In this document: positions 9,499 through 18,198 of the stretch, piece after piece
Layout: each line of letters starts with the position of its first letter
Position numbering within the stretch: position 1 is the stretch's first letter
From: DATAGZ01 sp036263455
GTDB lineage: Bacteria; Pseudomonadota; Alphaproteobacteria; Dongiales; Dongiaceae
NCBI GenBank assembly: GCA_036263455.1
Contig: DATAGZ010000010.1
Location: 71,926 to 135,925 of the forward strand
Direction of reading: 5' to 3'
DNA: 64,000 nt
Translations under genes and position numbers: made by a program
The notes under the pieces: generated by a model
The model's database searches: none
Told to the model about the DNA's origin: nothing
Seen by the model: the letters and a program-made list of their open reading frames with translations, nothing else

Positions 9499-10842
9499 AT
9501 GGCCGAAGGCACGACGCCGATAATGTCCATGGCTGCGGACGATCAATTCGCCGACATCAAGCCGGCCCTCGACCGCAAGCGCGCTCTAGTGGAAAGCAGC
9601 AGGTGCTATTTCTGCCACGACGCGCCGTGCGTGGAGGCTTGCCCGACAGGCATCGACATTCCGAATTTCATTCGCATGATCTCGACCGACAATGTGCGTG
9701 GCGCGGCGGTCAAGATTTTCGAGCAGAACATACTGGGAGGCATGTGCGCGCGTGTCTGTCCTACCGAGATTCTGTGCGAGCAGGCCTGTGTCCGCAATCA
9801 TTCCGAGGACAAGCCGGTGAGCATCGGCGCGCTGCAGCGCTATGCCACCGACCAATTCATGGCCCGGGAGCCCCAGCCGTTTTCGCGCGCGAGCGCGAGC
9901 GGCAAGCGCGTGGCGGTAGTCGGCGCAGGCCCTGCGGGGCTCTCTTGCGCCCATCGCCTCGCCATGCTCGGCCACGACGTCGCCCTGTTCGAGGCGCGGC
10001 CCAAGCTGGGCGGCCTCAACGAATACGGCATCGCGGCGTATAAGACAGTCGATAATTTCGCCCAGCGCGAAGTGGATTTCATCCTGGGCATCGGCGGCAT
10101 CACGCCGCATGTCGGCCGTATGCTGGGGCGGGATTTCACGCTGACGCAGATACGCCGCGACCATGATGCGGTCTTCTTGGCGGTGGGCCTGGCCGGAGTA
10201 AAGGCGCTCGGGCTGGAAGGTGAAAACTGGCAAGGCGTCATGGATGCGGTGGCCTTCATCGCCGAACTGCGCCAGGCGCCCGACAAGGCACGCCTCGCGA
10301 TCGGGCGCAGCGTCGTGGTCATCGGCGGCGGCAATACGGCAATCGATATCGCGGTGCAAAGCAAACGGCTGGGCGCCCGCGACGTGACGCTGGTCTATAG
10401 GCGGGGTGCCGAGCATATGAGCGCCACGGGCCATGAGCAAGAATTCGCTCGCCTCAACGGCGTGACCGTCAAGCTCTGGGCACAGCCGAAGCGGTTGCTC
10501 GGCGAAGGCGGTCGTGTGACCGGTATCGAGTTCGAATATACCGAGCTTGACGAGCAGGGACGGCTCTTGGGTACTGGTGACACGTTCACGCTGGTGGCGG
10601 ATCAAATCTTCAAAGCGATTGGCCAGCAGCTCGTGCCAGACCCTCTGCATGCGGAGGCCCAGGAGATCCTGGCGGTGGCTCATGGCAAGCTCGCGGTCAA
10701 CGAGAATGGGGAAACGTCGCTGCGCGGCGTTTTTGCAGGCGGCGACTGCACGGCGCAGGGACAAGACCTCACCGTGCAAGCGGTCGAGGAGGGCAAGCGC
10801 GCCGCCCAGGCAATCGATGCCTATCTGCGTGGCGAAAAATAG
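9499..10842 (+). CDS. preT: NAD-dependent dihydropyrimidine dehydrogenase, PreT subunit
   Basis: PreT is the flavin and Fe-S electron-transfer subunit of bacterial dihydropyrimidine dehydrogenase; it passes electrons between NAD(H) and PreA. The 447-residue protein has the glutamate-synthase-beta-like layout: an N-terminal Cys-rich Fe-S region (CYFCHDAPCVEACPTGIDIP, then GGMCARVCPTEILCEQAC), a first Rossmann motif VAVVGAGPAGLSCA for FAD near residue 135, and a second VVVIGGGNTAIDIAV for NAD(P)H near residue 275. A final GVFAGGDCTAQGQDLTVQA block completes FAD binding. The start follows GGGGAGGAAGC. It leads the pyrimidine operon; preA follows after nine bases. Confidence 0.93.
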   Translation: MAEGTTPIMSMAADDQFADIKPALDRKRALVESSRCYFCHDAPCVEACPTGIDIPNFIRMISTDNVRGAAVKIFEQNILGGMCARVCPTEILCEQACVRNHSEDKPVSIGALQRYATDQFMAREPQPFSRASASGKRVAVVGAGPAGLSCAHRLAMLGHDVALFEARPKLGGLNEYGIAAYKTVDNFAQREVDFILGIGGITPHVGRMLGRDFTLTQIRRDHDAVFLAVGLAGVKALGLEGENWQGVMDAVAFIAELRQAPDKARLAIGRSVVVIGGGNTAIDIAVQSKRLGARDVTLVYRRGAEHMSATGHEQEFARLNGVTVKLWAQPKRLLGEGGRVTGIEFEYTELDEQGRLLGTGDTFTLVADQIFKAIGQQLVPDPLHAEAQEILAVAHGKLAVNENGETSLRGVFAGGDCTAQGQDLTVQAVEEGKRAAQAIDAYLRGEK

Positions 10843-10851
10843 GAGCAGGCC

Positions 10852-12129
10852 ATGACCGATATCAGGAGCAATTTTCTTGGGATCAAATCGCCGAACCCCT
10901 TCTGGCTGGCTTCGGCGCCACCCACCGATAAGGAATATAATGTCGTGCGCGCCTTCAAGGCCGGGTGGGGCGGCGTAGTCTGGAAAACACTGGGCGAGGA
11001 TCCGCCGGTCGTGAACGTGTCCTCGCGCTACGGCGCCATCCACCAGAACGGCGACCGGATGATCGGCTTTAACAATATCGAGCTGATCTCCGACCGGCCG
11101 CTCGAGATCAACCTGCGCGAGATCAAGCAGGTGAAGCGCGACTGGCCCGACCGCGCCATGATCGTCTCGCTCATGGTTCCCTGCGAGGAGCAATCCTGGA
11201 AGAACATCCTCAAACGCGTCGAGGATACCGGCGCCGACGCCATCGAGCTGAATTTCGGCTGTCCTCACGGCATGTCGGAGCGCGGCATGGGGGCGGCCGT
11301 CGGGCAGGTGCCTGAGTATGTCGAAATGGTGGCGCGCTGGTGCAAGACGTATTCGCGCATGCCGGTGCTCGTCAAGCTTACGCCTAATGTGACGAACATT
11401 CTCGGACCAGCGCGGGCTGCCAGACGAGGTGGCGCCGATGGCGTTTCGCTGATCAATACGATCAATTCCATCACTTCGATCGACCTCGATGCCATGGCGC
11501 CGACGCCAACAGTCGAGGGCAAGGGAACGCATGGCGGCTATTGCGGGCCGGCGGTCAAGCCGATCGCCCTCCACATGGTCGCCGAAATTGCGCGGGATAA
11601 GGACACGCACGGTATCCCCATTTCTGGCATTGGCGGCATAGCGAACTGGCGCGACGCGGCCGAGTTCATCGCCTTGTCGTGCGGAACGGTGCAGGTGTGC
11701 ACCGCGGCCATGCATTACGGCTTTCGTATCGTCGATGACATGGCCGAGGGGCTGAAGAATTGGATGCGGAGCAAGGGTTATGAGACGCTGGAAGATTTCC
11801 GCGGCCGTGCCGTGCCCAACGTGACCGACTGGCAATACCTCAACATGAACTTCAAGACGATTGCCCATATCGACCAGGAGAAATGCATCCAATGCGGGCT
11901 CTGCCATATTGCCTGCGAGGACACTTCCCACCAATCGATCGCCGCGTTGCGGGTCGACGGCAAGCGACGCTATGAGGTGATCGAGGAGGAATGTGTCGGC
12001 TGCAACCTATGCCAGCATGTCTGTCCTGTCCCCGACTGCATTACCATGCAGCCCCAGCCCAGCGAGAAGCCCTACATGAACTGGACCCAGGATCCCCGCA
12101 ATCCCTTGCGCAAGGTGGCCGCGGAATAA
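10852..12129 (+). CDS. preA: NAD-dependent dihydropyrimidine dehydrogenase, PreA subunit
   Basis: PreA is the catalytic subunit reducing uracil or thymine to the 5,6-dihydro compound (reversible in vitro), the first step of reductive pyrimidine degradation. Residues 1 to about 310 form the FMN-binding dihydroorotate-dehydrogenase-like barrel, with ELNFGCPHGMSERGMG, KLTPNVTNI and ISGIGGIANWRDA blocks. Residues about 340-400 form a ferredoxin domain with CIQCGLCHIAC and CVGCNLCQHVC, each ligating a 4Fe-4S cluster. In the active-site loop a Val (GMGAAVGQ) stands where mammalian enzymes have the catalytic Cys; as far as I recall this is usual in bacterial PreA. The gene follows preT and precedes the amidohydrolase. 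Confidence 0.95.
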   Translation: MTDIRSNFLGIKSPNPFWLASAPPTDKEYNVVRAFKAGWGGVVWKTLGEDPPVVNVSSRYGAIHQNGDRMIGFNNIELISDRPLEINLREIKQVKRDWPDRAMIVSLMVPCEEQSWKNILKRVEDTGADAIELNFGCPHGMSERGMGAAVGQVPEYVEMVARWCKTYSRMPVLVKLTPNVTNILGPARAARRGGADGVSLINTINSITSIDLDAMAPTPTVEGKGTHGGYCGPAVKPIALHMVAEIARDKDTHGIPISGIGGIANWRDAAEFIALSCGTVQVCTAAMHYGFRIVDDMAEGLKNWMRSKGYETLEDFRGRAVPNVTDWQYLNMNFKTIAHIDQEKCIQCGLCHIACEDTSHQSIAALRVDGKRRYEVIEEECVGCNLCQHVCPVPDCITMQPQPSEKPYMNWTQDPRNPLRKVAAE

Positions 12130-12147
12130 AAGAGCCGAGGAGGAAAA

Positions 12148-13380
12148 ATGCCGACCAATCTCAGAATCAATGCCGACCGGCTATGGGACAGTCTCATGGA
12201 AATGGCCAAGATAGGGGCGACCGCCAAGGGCGGCGTGTGCCGGCTGGCGCTGACCGATCTCGACAAGCAGGCCCGCGATCTCTTCATCCGCTGGTGCCGC
12301 GAGGCCGGCTGCACCATCAGCATCGACCGGATGGGCAACGTGTTCGCGCGCCGGCCCGGACGGGACAATTCGCTCCCCCCGGTCATGACGGGCAGCCATA
12401 TCGATAGCCAGCCGACCGGCGGCAGGTTCGATGGCGTCTATGGCGTGTTGGCTGGGCTCGAGGTCGTGCGCACGCTCAACGATCTCAATTACGAGACCCA
12501 GCGCCCGGTCGAGGTCGCGATCTGGACCAATGAGGAAGGCTCGCGCTTCGCGCCAGCCATGGTGGCCTCAGGCGTGTTCGCCGGTGTGTTCGATCTCGAT
12601 TACGGCCTGTCGCGCGCCGATATCGAGGGCAAGACCATGGGCGAGGAACTGGCGCGTATCGGCTATGACGGGCCGGAGCAGGTGGGCGGTCGCCCGGTGG
12701 CGGCCTTTTTCGAGGCGCATATCGAGCAGGGACCGATCCTGGAAGCGGAAAAAAAGACCATCGGCATTGTCCAGGGCGCACAGGGCCAGCGCTGGTTCGA
12801 GGTCACTTTCACCGGCCAGGAAGCGCATGCCGGGCCGACCCCGATGCGCCGGCGCAAGGACGCTCTGGTGGGGACGGCCCAGGTCATCACCGCCGTCAAT
12901 AGCGTCGGGTTGAAATATCCTTTGGCCTGCGCGACGGTGGGCATGGTTCAGGTCAGCCCTAATTCGCGCAATGTCATTCCCGGCAAGGTGTTCTTCACCG
13001 TGGATCTGCGACACCCCGAGGATGAAACGCTGTCCAAGATGGCGGCCGAGGTCAAAGAGGCGGCAGAGGGTGCTGCGCGCAATATCGGGCTTGCGCTCGA
13101 TTTCAAGGAAATCTGGTATTCGCCTCCGGTCAAATTCCACGCCGATTGCGTGGCGGCGGTGAAACGCGGGGCCGAGGAGTTGGGTTATGCGCATATGGAG
13201 ATCATTTCCGGCGCGGGTCACGATTCCTGCTATATGAACCGCGTGGCGCCGACCGCCATGGTCTTTATTCCTTGCGAGAACGGCATTTCCCATAACGAGG
13301 TCGAGAACGCCACCAAGGAAGATGTGGCCGCCGGTTGCGACGTGCTGCTGCGCGCGATGGTCGAGCGGGCGAATGCCTGA
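12148..13380 (+). CDS. Zn-dependent amidohydrolase of the hydantoinase/carbamoylase family (probable beta-ureidopropionase)
   Basis: This is an M20-type metalloamidase of 410 residues. Metal-site blocks are GSHIDSQPTGGRFDGVYGV (near residue 80), WTNEEGSRFAP (near 128), EAHIEQGPILE (near 190) and a C-terminal SGAGHDSCYM. The dimerisation insert follows GQEAHAGPTPMRRRKDAL. The family includes N-carbamoyl-amino-acid hydrolases, allantoate amidohydrolase and beta-ureidopropionase. Next to preT-preA the best inference is the third pyrimidine-degradation step, N-carbamoyl-beta-alanine to beta-alanine, CO2 and ammonia. Sequence alone does not separate these substrates. The start follows GAGGAGGAAAA. 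The stop overlaps the next gene by eight bases. Confidence 0.88.
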   Translation: MPTNLRINADRLWDSLMEMAKIGATAKGGVCRLALTDLDKQARDLFIRWCREAGCTISIDRMGNVFARRPGRDNSLPPVMTGSHIDSQPTGGRFDGVYGVLAGLEVVRTLNDLNYETQRPVEVAIWTNEEGSRFAPAMVASGVFAGVFDLDYGLSRADIEGKTMGEELARIGYDGPEQVGGRPVAAFFEAHIEQGPILEAEKKTIGIVQGAQGQRWFEVTFTGQEAHAGPTPMRRRKDALVGTAQVITAVNSVGLKYPLACATVGMVQVSPNSRNVIPGKVFFTVDLRHPEDETLSKMAAEVKEAAEGAARNIGLALDFKEIWYSPPVKFHADCVAAVKRGAEELGYAHMEIISGAGHDSCYMNRVAPTAMVFIPCENGISHNEVENATKEDVAAGCDVLLRAMVERANA

Positions 13381-14176
13381 TTCCAGTGCGGCGGCGGAAC
13401 CGGTCATTGCCATTGCCGGGCTCGGCCTGACCTTCTTCACCGAGGACGGGCCGGTTGAGGCGCTAAGCAAGATTGACCTCGCCGTCCGCCCTGGCGAATT
13501 TATTTCCCTCATCGGTCCATCGGGGTGCGGCAAGACCACGCTCCTGCGCATCATCGCCGATCTCGAACAGCCGAGCGAGGGATCGATCCAAGTCAACGGG
13601 CTGAGCCCATCTGCCAATCGGCTCGCGCGCGGCTATGGCTATGTCTTTCAGGCGCCGGCACTCTTTCCCTGGCGCAGCGTCGCCGGAAACGTCGCTTTGC
13701 CGCTCGAGATCATGGGCCTCGGACGCGCCGAGAGGGACCAGCGCGTGCAAAAATATCTCGATCTCGTGAGTCTGTCGGATTTCCGCCGAAAATTCCCCTG
13801 GCAATTATCCGGGGGCATGCAGCAGCGGGTGTCCATCGCGCGCGCTCTCAGTTTCGAACCGCAACTGTTGCTCATGGACGAGCCCTTTGGCGCGCTCGAC
13901 GAGATCACGCGCGACCGGCTCAATGTTGAATTGCTGCGCCTGTGGGAAAAGACACAAAAGACCGTCATTTTCGTGACCCACTCCATCCCAGAAGCGGTCC
14001 TGCTCTCGAGCCGCATTGTGGTCATGAGCGCGCGGCCGGGCCGCATCGTCGATATTATCGAGAGCACGCTGCCGCGCCGGAACCGTTCGCTCGACAGCCG
14101 CGATATGCCGGAAGCGCACGCACTCGCCCACCGTGTGCGGCTGGGGCTCAAGGCGGGCCATTCATATCAGGAATAG
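13373..14176 (+). CDS. ABC transporter ATP-binding protein (nitrate/taurine/pyrimidine-type importer)
   Basis: This is the 267-residue cytoplasmic ATPase of the importer encoded by the next three genes. It has Walker A GPSGCGKTTLL, Q-loop YVFQAPALFPW, signature LSGGMQQRVSIARALS, Walker B LLLMDEPFGALDE and switch His in VTHSIPEAV. It belongs to the NrtD/SsuB/TauB group, which pairs with NMT1/THI5-like binding proteins. The ATG at 13373 overlaps the end of the amidohydrolase gene and gives the family N-terminus; the frame is open a little upstream but that part is antisense-like filler. Its place in the pre operon suggests pyrimidine import. Confidence 0.92.
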   Translation: MPDSSAAAEPVIAIAGLGLTFFTEDGPVEALSKIDLAVRPGEFISLIGPSGCGKTTLLRIIADLEQPSEGSIQVNGLSPSANRLARGYGYVFQAPALFPWRSVAGNVALPLEIMGLGRAERDQRVQKYLDLVSLSDFRRKFPWQLSGGMQQRVSIARALSFEPQLLLMDEPFGALDEITRDRLNVELLRLWEKTQKTVIFVTHSIPEAVLLSSRIVVMSARPGRIVDIIESTLPRRNRSLDSRDMPEAHALAHRVRLGLKAGHSYQE

Positions 14177-14178
14177 CA

Positions 14179-15039
14179 GTGAGAAATCGGATCTTTCCTC
14201 TTGCAACAATCGTGTTGGTCCTGATTCTCGCCTGGTATGGGCTTGCCCTCATCCTTAACCATGACCAGGCCGTGCGTCTGGCGGGTGATGCTCAGCCGAG
14301 CTGGTGGGATCTGGTGAAGATGAGCTGGTCGCTCGACCGTCCGCTGCTGCCGGTTCCCCATCAGATTGCCGCGGAATTGTGGCGGTCGGTCTTTACCATC
14401 GCGCCGTGGGCAAAAAGGTCGCTCTTGTTCCATGCCGGCGTGACGGCTGGCTCGACCCTGGTTGGTTTCTGTCTCGGCATTCTCCTCGGGATCGTGCTGG
14501 CCGCGGGGATCGTGCATGTCCGCACCCTCGACCGCGCGCTCATGCCCTGGATTATCACGTCGCAGACCGTGCCGATCCTGGCGATAGCGCCGATGATTGT
14601 GGTGGTGCTTGGCAACCTCGGCCTGACAGGCCTTCTGCCTAAGGCGGTCATCTCGATGTATCTGGGGTTCTTTCCGGTGGCGATCGGTATGGTCAAGGGT
14701 CTGCGCTCGCCCGATCCGCTCCAGCTCGACCTCATGCGGTCCTATAGTGCCGGTCGCTGGACGGTATTCTGGAAGCTGCGGCTGCGCGCCTCGATTCCCT
14801 TCCTGTTCGCGAGCCTCAAGGTCGCCATTGCCATCTCGCTAGTGGGGGCGATCGTGGGCGAGCTGCCCACCGGCGCGTCCGCCGGCCTGGGCGCGCGGCT
14901 CTTGAGCGGGTCCTATTACGGCCAGACCGTACAAATTTGGGCAGCCCTCTTCATGGCGGCCTTTCTCGGCCTGTTCCTGCTGCTGCTGATCGCGGCCATC
15001 GAGCGGCTCTATTTTTCCCGCGCCGGAGGGCGCGCCTGA
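14179..15039 (+). CDS. ABC transporter permease
   Basis: This is an inner-membrane permease of 286 residues, BPD_transp_1 type, with an N-terminal helix (FPLATIVLVLILAWYGLALIL) and about five more helices. The EAA-like coupling loop reads LQLDLMRSYSAGRWTVFWKLRLRAS near residues 180-205. GTG at 14179, two bases after the upstream stop, is the chosen start because it gives a normal hydrophobic N-terminus. The stop overlaps the next permease by one base. With the second permease it probably forms a heterodimeric channel. Confidence 0.9.
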   Translation: MRNRIFPLATIVLVLILAWYGLALILNHDQAVRLAGDAQPSWWDLVKMSWSLDRPLLPVPHQIAAELWRSVFTIAPWAKRSLLFHAGVTAGSTLVGFCLGILLGIVLAAGIVHVRTLDRALMPWIITSQTVPILAIAPMIVVVLGNLGLTGLLPKAVISMYLGFFPVAIGMVKGLRSPDPLQLDLMRSYSAGRWTVFWKLRLRASIPFLFASLKVAIAISLVGAIVGELPTGASAGLGARLLSGSYYGQTVQIWAALFMAAFLGLFLLLLIAAIERLYFSRAGGRA

Positions 15040-16124
15040 TGGCCGCGCTCGTGGCGGCGCTGTTTTTCCTCTGCGCGCTGCTTCTCTCCCTTGCGGTGGG
15101 CGGCGGCCCGCTGAGCGCGCCGGCGATGATCGGTATCGGCACGCTGCTTTTCGCCGCCTCCAATCGATGGACCGGCTGGCTGCGCGATGTCACGCCAGTC
15201 TTTGCCTTGGGTAGTCTCCTCGTCGCCTGGCGAGTCTGGATCATCGCGCATCACCTCAACATCATCGGCCCGCTCGCGGGTGCTGCCTATGGCGCTCTGC
15301 TCGCGGGACTGTGCGCCCTGGCATGGGTGGTGCTGGAGGGCGTCAGTGCGATACCGTCGCGCCGGATATGGCGTTTCGTGCCGCCGGTTCTGTTCGGTGT
15401 GGCGCTCCTCTATCTTTGGGAAGTCGTCGTGGCCGCCTTCAACATCCCCAAGGTGCTTCTCCCCACGCCGAGCCAGATCGGCGCCGTGCTTATCGGCCAG
15501 GCGGATGTGTTTGTCGCGGATTTTCGTGTCACTTTTTTGCGAGCCGTTCTCGCCGGCTTCGTTCTGGGCAATGGATTGGGCTTTTTGACGGCGCTGGCGA
15601 TCGACCGCCTGCCTTTCCTCCAGCGCGGCCTGTTGCCGCTGGGCAATCTCGTCAGCGCGGTGCCGATCGTGGGGATCGCGCCGATCATGGTGATGTGGTT
15701 CGGCTTCGGATGGCAGTCCAAGACCGCCGTCATCGTGGTCATGATCTTCTTTCCGATGCTGGTCAACGCCACGGCTGGCTTGGCTGCCGCGGATCCCTTA
15801 CAGCGGGACCTCATGCGGTCTTATGGAGCGAGCTACGCGCGGACATTATGGCAGTTGCGGTTTCCGGCCGCGCTGCCATTCCTGTTCAATGCGCTCAAGA
15901 TCAATTCGACGCTGGCTCTCATTGGCGCAATCGTCGCAGAATTTTTCGGTTCGCCAATCGCCGGAATGGGTTTTCGCATCTCGGTCGAGATCGGGCGGCT
16001 GAATACGGATATGGTATGGGCCACGATCGCCGTGGCGGCGGTGGCCGGCTCGCTCTCTTATGGCGTATTGGCGCTGCTCGAGCGTCAATTTACATACTGG
16101 CATAGTTCCTACCGCTCGCGCTAA
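15039..16124 (+). CDS. ABC transporter permease with extra N-terminal membrane segments
   Basis: This is the second permease of the importer, 361 residues. The C-terminal 240 residues are a normal BPD_transp_1 domain with VLLPTPSQIGAVL and the coupling loop LQRDLMRSYGASYARTLWQLRFP. The first 120 residues add about four hydrophobic segments that the partner permease lacks. The start overlaps the stop of the first permease (TGATG). The two coupling loops are clearly related, suggesting an old duplication. Confidence 0.9.
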   Translation: MAALVAALFFLCALLLSLAVGGGPLSAPAMIGIGTLLFAASNRWTGWLRDVTPVFALGSLLVAWRVWIIAHHLNIIGPLAGAAYGALLAGLCALAWVVLEGVSAIPSRRIWRFVPPVLFGVALLYLWEVVVAAFNIPKVLLPTPSQIGAVLIGQADVFVADFRVTFLRAVLAGFVLGNGLGFLTALAIDRLPFLQRGLLPLGNLVSAVPIVGIAPIMVMWFGFGWQSKTAVIVVMIFFPMLVNATAGLAAADPLQRDLMRSYGASYARTLWQLRFPAALPFLFNALKINSTLALIGAIVAEFFGSPIAGMGFRISVEIGRLNTDMVWATIAVAAVAGSLSYGVLALLERQFTYWHSSYRSR

Positions 16125-16149
16125 TATTAGCGCCTACCAGGGAGGAAAC

Positions 16150-17160
16150 ATGCTCAAGAAACTTGCAGCCATCGCGGTGATGGGAACCATGCTCGCCGCT
16201 TCCGCGTACGCGGCCGATCCTTTCACCATCCAGCTAAAATGGGTCACCCAGGCGCAATTCGCCGGCTATTACGTTGCCAAGGAGAAGGGCTTCTATAATG
16301 ATGTTGGACTCGATGTCACCGTCAAGGCCGGCGGGCCGGACATCGCTCCTGAACAGGTCATCGCCGCGGGCGGTGCCGATGCCATCGTGGATTGGATGCC
16401 CTCGGCATTGGCGGCGCGCGAAAAAGGGACGCCGCTAGTCAATATCGCCCAGGTTTTCCAGAAATCCGGCCTGATGCTGACCTGTCGCAAGGATTCGGGA
16501 ATCACGGACCCCAAGGATTTTCCCGGCCATACGCTGGGCGTCTGGTTCAGCGGCAACGAATACCCCTTTCTGAATTGGATGAACAAGCTTGGATACAAGA
16601 TCCTCCCGGAAGGGCAGAAATCGGCCGACGGCGTTTCGGTCCTGAAGCAGGGCTTCAACGTCGATCCTCTCTTGCAGAAGCAGGCCGATTGCATCTCGAC
16701 CATGACCTATAACGAATATGGGCAGTTGATCGAGGCCGGCATGAAGACGGAAGATCTGCAGACCTTCAAGTACGAGGACCAGGGCGTGGCGACGCTCGAG
16801 GACGGACTTTATACGCTGGACAAGAATCTGCAGGATCCTGCGGAAGCCGATAAGCTCGCCCGCTTCGTCAAGGCCTCGATGAAAGGATGGGACTACGCCG
16901 TCGCGCATCCCGACGAGGCCGTCGAGATTGTCCTCAAGAATGACGAGACCGGTGCACAAACCAAACTGCACCAAACGACGATGATGCAGGAAGTGGCCAA
17001 GCTGGTCGGGACCAATCCACGCGGAACGGGTTATCTTGATGAAGCGGCTTATAACCGAACCGTGGAGACACTACTGACGGGCGGATCGGCGCCGATCATC
17101 ACCAAGAAGCCCGAAGGCGCCTGGACGCATCAGGTCGTCGAAGCGGCGCAGAAGCTTTAA
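16150..17160 (+). CDS. ABC transporter substrate-binding protein, NMT1/THI5-like
   Basis: This is the periplasmic binding protein of the importer, 336 residues, with a clear signal peptide (MLKKLAAIAVMGTMLAASAYA, cleaved after AYA). The mature part starts FTIQLKWVTQAQFAGYYVA, the pattern seen in binding proteins for thiamine-pyrimidine precursors, riboflavin and other pyrimidine-like ligands. The GGADAIVDWMPSAL and GVWFSGNEYPF blocks follow. The ligand is inferred from the pre operon to be a pyrimidine base or a degradation intermediate. The ATG follows GGGAGGAAAC; the frame is open upstream but without a signal peptide. It is the last gene of the operon. Confidence 0.9.
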   Translation: MLKKLAAIAVMGTMLAASAYAADPFTIQLKWVTQAQFAGYYVAKEKGFYNDVGLDVTVKAGGPDIAPEQVIAAGGADAIVDWMPSALAAREKGTPLVNIAQVFQKSGLMLTCRKDSGITDPKDFPGHTLGVWFSGNEYPFLNWMNKLGYKILPEGQKSADGVSVLKQGFNVDPLLQKQADCISTMTYNEYGQLIEAGMKTEDLQTFKYEDQGVATLEDGLYTLDKNLQDPAEADKLARFVKASMKGWDYAVAHPDEAVEIVLKNDETGAQTKLHQTTMMQEVAKLVGTNPRGTGYLDEAAYNRTVETLLTGGSAPIITKKPEGAWTHQVVEAAQKL

Positions 17161-17178
17161 GCTAGCGGATGATCCAGG

Positions 17179-17206
17179 GCGGCATGGCGAGCACAAGCCA
17201 TGCCGC
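17179..17206 (+). terminator. perfect 10-bp hairpin after the pyrimidine operon
   Basis: GCGGCATGGC (17179-17188) and GCCATGCCGC (17197-17206) are exact inverted repeats with an eight-base loop, 18 bases after the last gene of the operon. No T run follows, so it is not a classic intrinsic terminator; it may protect the 3' end of the message. Confidence 0.4.
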
Positions 17207-17308
17207 AAAGGAGCGGGGCTTTCCCGGGGCTCGTTACCGGAGGGGTCCGCACTACTCCGAACCGTGTTCGCGTAAGGGTCGAGTCGGCGCTGCTTTCGTA
17301 GCGGCGCT

Positions 17309-18043
17309 TCAGGCCACCGCGACCTGCTTGATTGAATCGGGCATCTCGGCAGATGCGGTCTTTGGCGTTAATGGGTCGCGCAGCATATAGCCACGTCCCC
17401 ATACGGTCTCGATATAATTTTCTCCGCCCGTTGCCTGGGCGAGTTTCTTTCTGAGCTTGCAGACGAAGACATCGATAATCTTGAGTTCCGGCTCGTCCAT
17501 ACCGCCATAAAGGTGGTTAAGGAACATTTCCTTGGTCAAGGTCGTACCTTTGCGGAGGGAGAGAAGCTCGAGGATCCCATATTCTTTCCCGGTCAAATGC
17601 AAAGGTTGCTCGTCCACTTCGACCGTATGGGCATCGAGATTGACCGCCAACTTGCCTGTGCGAATTATCGCCTCGGCGTGACCTTTGGAGCGGCGCACGA
17701 TCGCATGGAGGCGCGCCATCAATTCCCGCTTGTCGAAAGGCTTAACCAGATAATCGTCCGCGCCGAAACCCAGACTGCGCAGTTTACTGTCCAGCTCGTT
17801 CAGGCCCGAGAGGATAAGAATCGGCGTCGTGACCTTGGAAGCGCGCAAACGGCGTAGCACCTCATAGCCATCGATATCGGGCAGCATCAGATCCAGTATG
17901 ATGATGTCGTAATCGTAGAGCTTGCCGATCTCCAGCCCATCCTCGCCTAGATCGGTGGTATCGACGATCATCCCGTCGGCTTTGAGCAGCAATTCAATAC
18001 TCTGTGCCGTATTTGCGTCATCTTCGACTAGGAGAACTCTCAT
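17309..18043 (-). CDS. ctrA: cell-cycle response regulator CtrA
   Basis: CtrA is the master transcription regulator of alphaproteobacterial cell cycle and motility; when phosphorylated it binds TTAA-N7-TTAA sites. The 244-residue protein has an N-terminal receiver (acid pair Glu7/Asp8, phospho-acceptor Asp51 in ILDLMLP, Lys in YLVKPFDKRE) and a C-terminal winged-helix DNA-binding domain with HLTGKEYGILELLSLRKGTTLTKEMFLNHLYGG, which is nearly invariant in CtrA proteins. It is transcribed away from fliI; the 155-base gap between them is AT-rich and should hold both promoters. Its inhibitor SciP is encoded 9 kb away in this same window. Confidence 0.95.
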   Translation of the reverse strand: MRVLLVEDDANTAQSIELLLKADGMIVDTTDLGEDGLEIGKLYDYDIIILDLMLPDIDGYEVLRRLRASKVTTPILILSGLNELDSKLRSLGFGADDYLVKPFDKRELMARLHAIVRRSKGHAEAIIRTGKLAVNLDAHTVEVDEQPLHLTGKEYGILELLSLRKGTTLTKEMFLNHLYGGMDEPELKIIDVFVCKLRKKLAQATGGENYIETVWGRGYMLRDPLTPKTASAEMPDSIKQVAVA

Positions 18044-18198
18044 CCTTCACCCCATTGACCTTTATCTTAAACCTTTTCGTACCACAGTAAAGGTGAACAG
18101 CAAGTTAACTGAGTGTCGCGTTTGGCCAATTTATGTAACTATCGGTAAAATAACACATATTCAGAAAATGTTAAGAAGGCGACGCAAGAATCACCTCC
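18044..18198. promoter_or_regulatory. divergent ctrA / fliI regulatory region
   Basis: This 155-base stretch is noticeably AT-richer than its flanks. It contains several TTAA or TTAAC half sites (for example near 18072, 18103 and 18170) but no pair with the exact seven-base spacing of a CtrA box. ATCACCTCC lies directly before the fliI start. Confidence 0.4.

Noticed and set aside
11274..11310. Loss of catalytic cysteine in PreA
   Set aside because: Val replaces the Cys of mammalian enzymes in GMGAAVGQ, but to my recollection bacterial PreA proteins commonly have this, so it is not evidence of inactivity.
9586..11934. 782-codon open frame antisense to preT-preA
   Set aside because: It mirrors two well-conserved genes; its product is His/Arg-rich with no domain, as expected for antisense of GC-rich codons.
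18044..18198. CtrA box between ctrA and fliI
   Set aside because: Several TTAA half sites exist but no pair has the required seven-base spacing.
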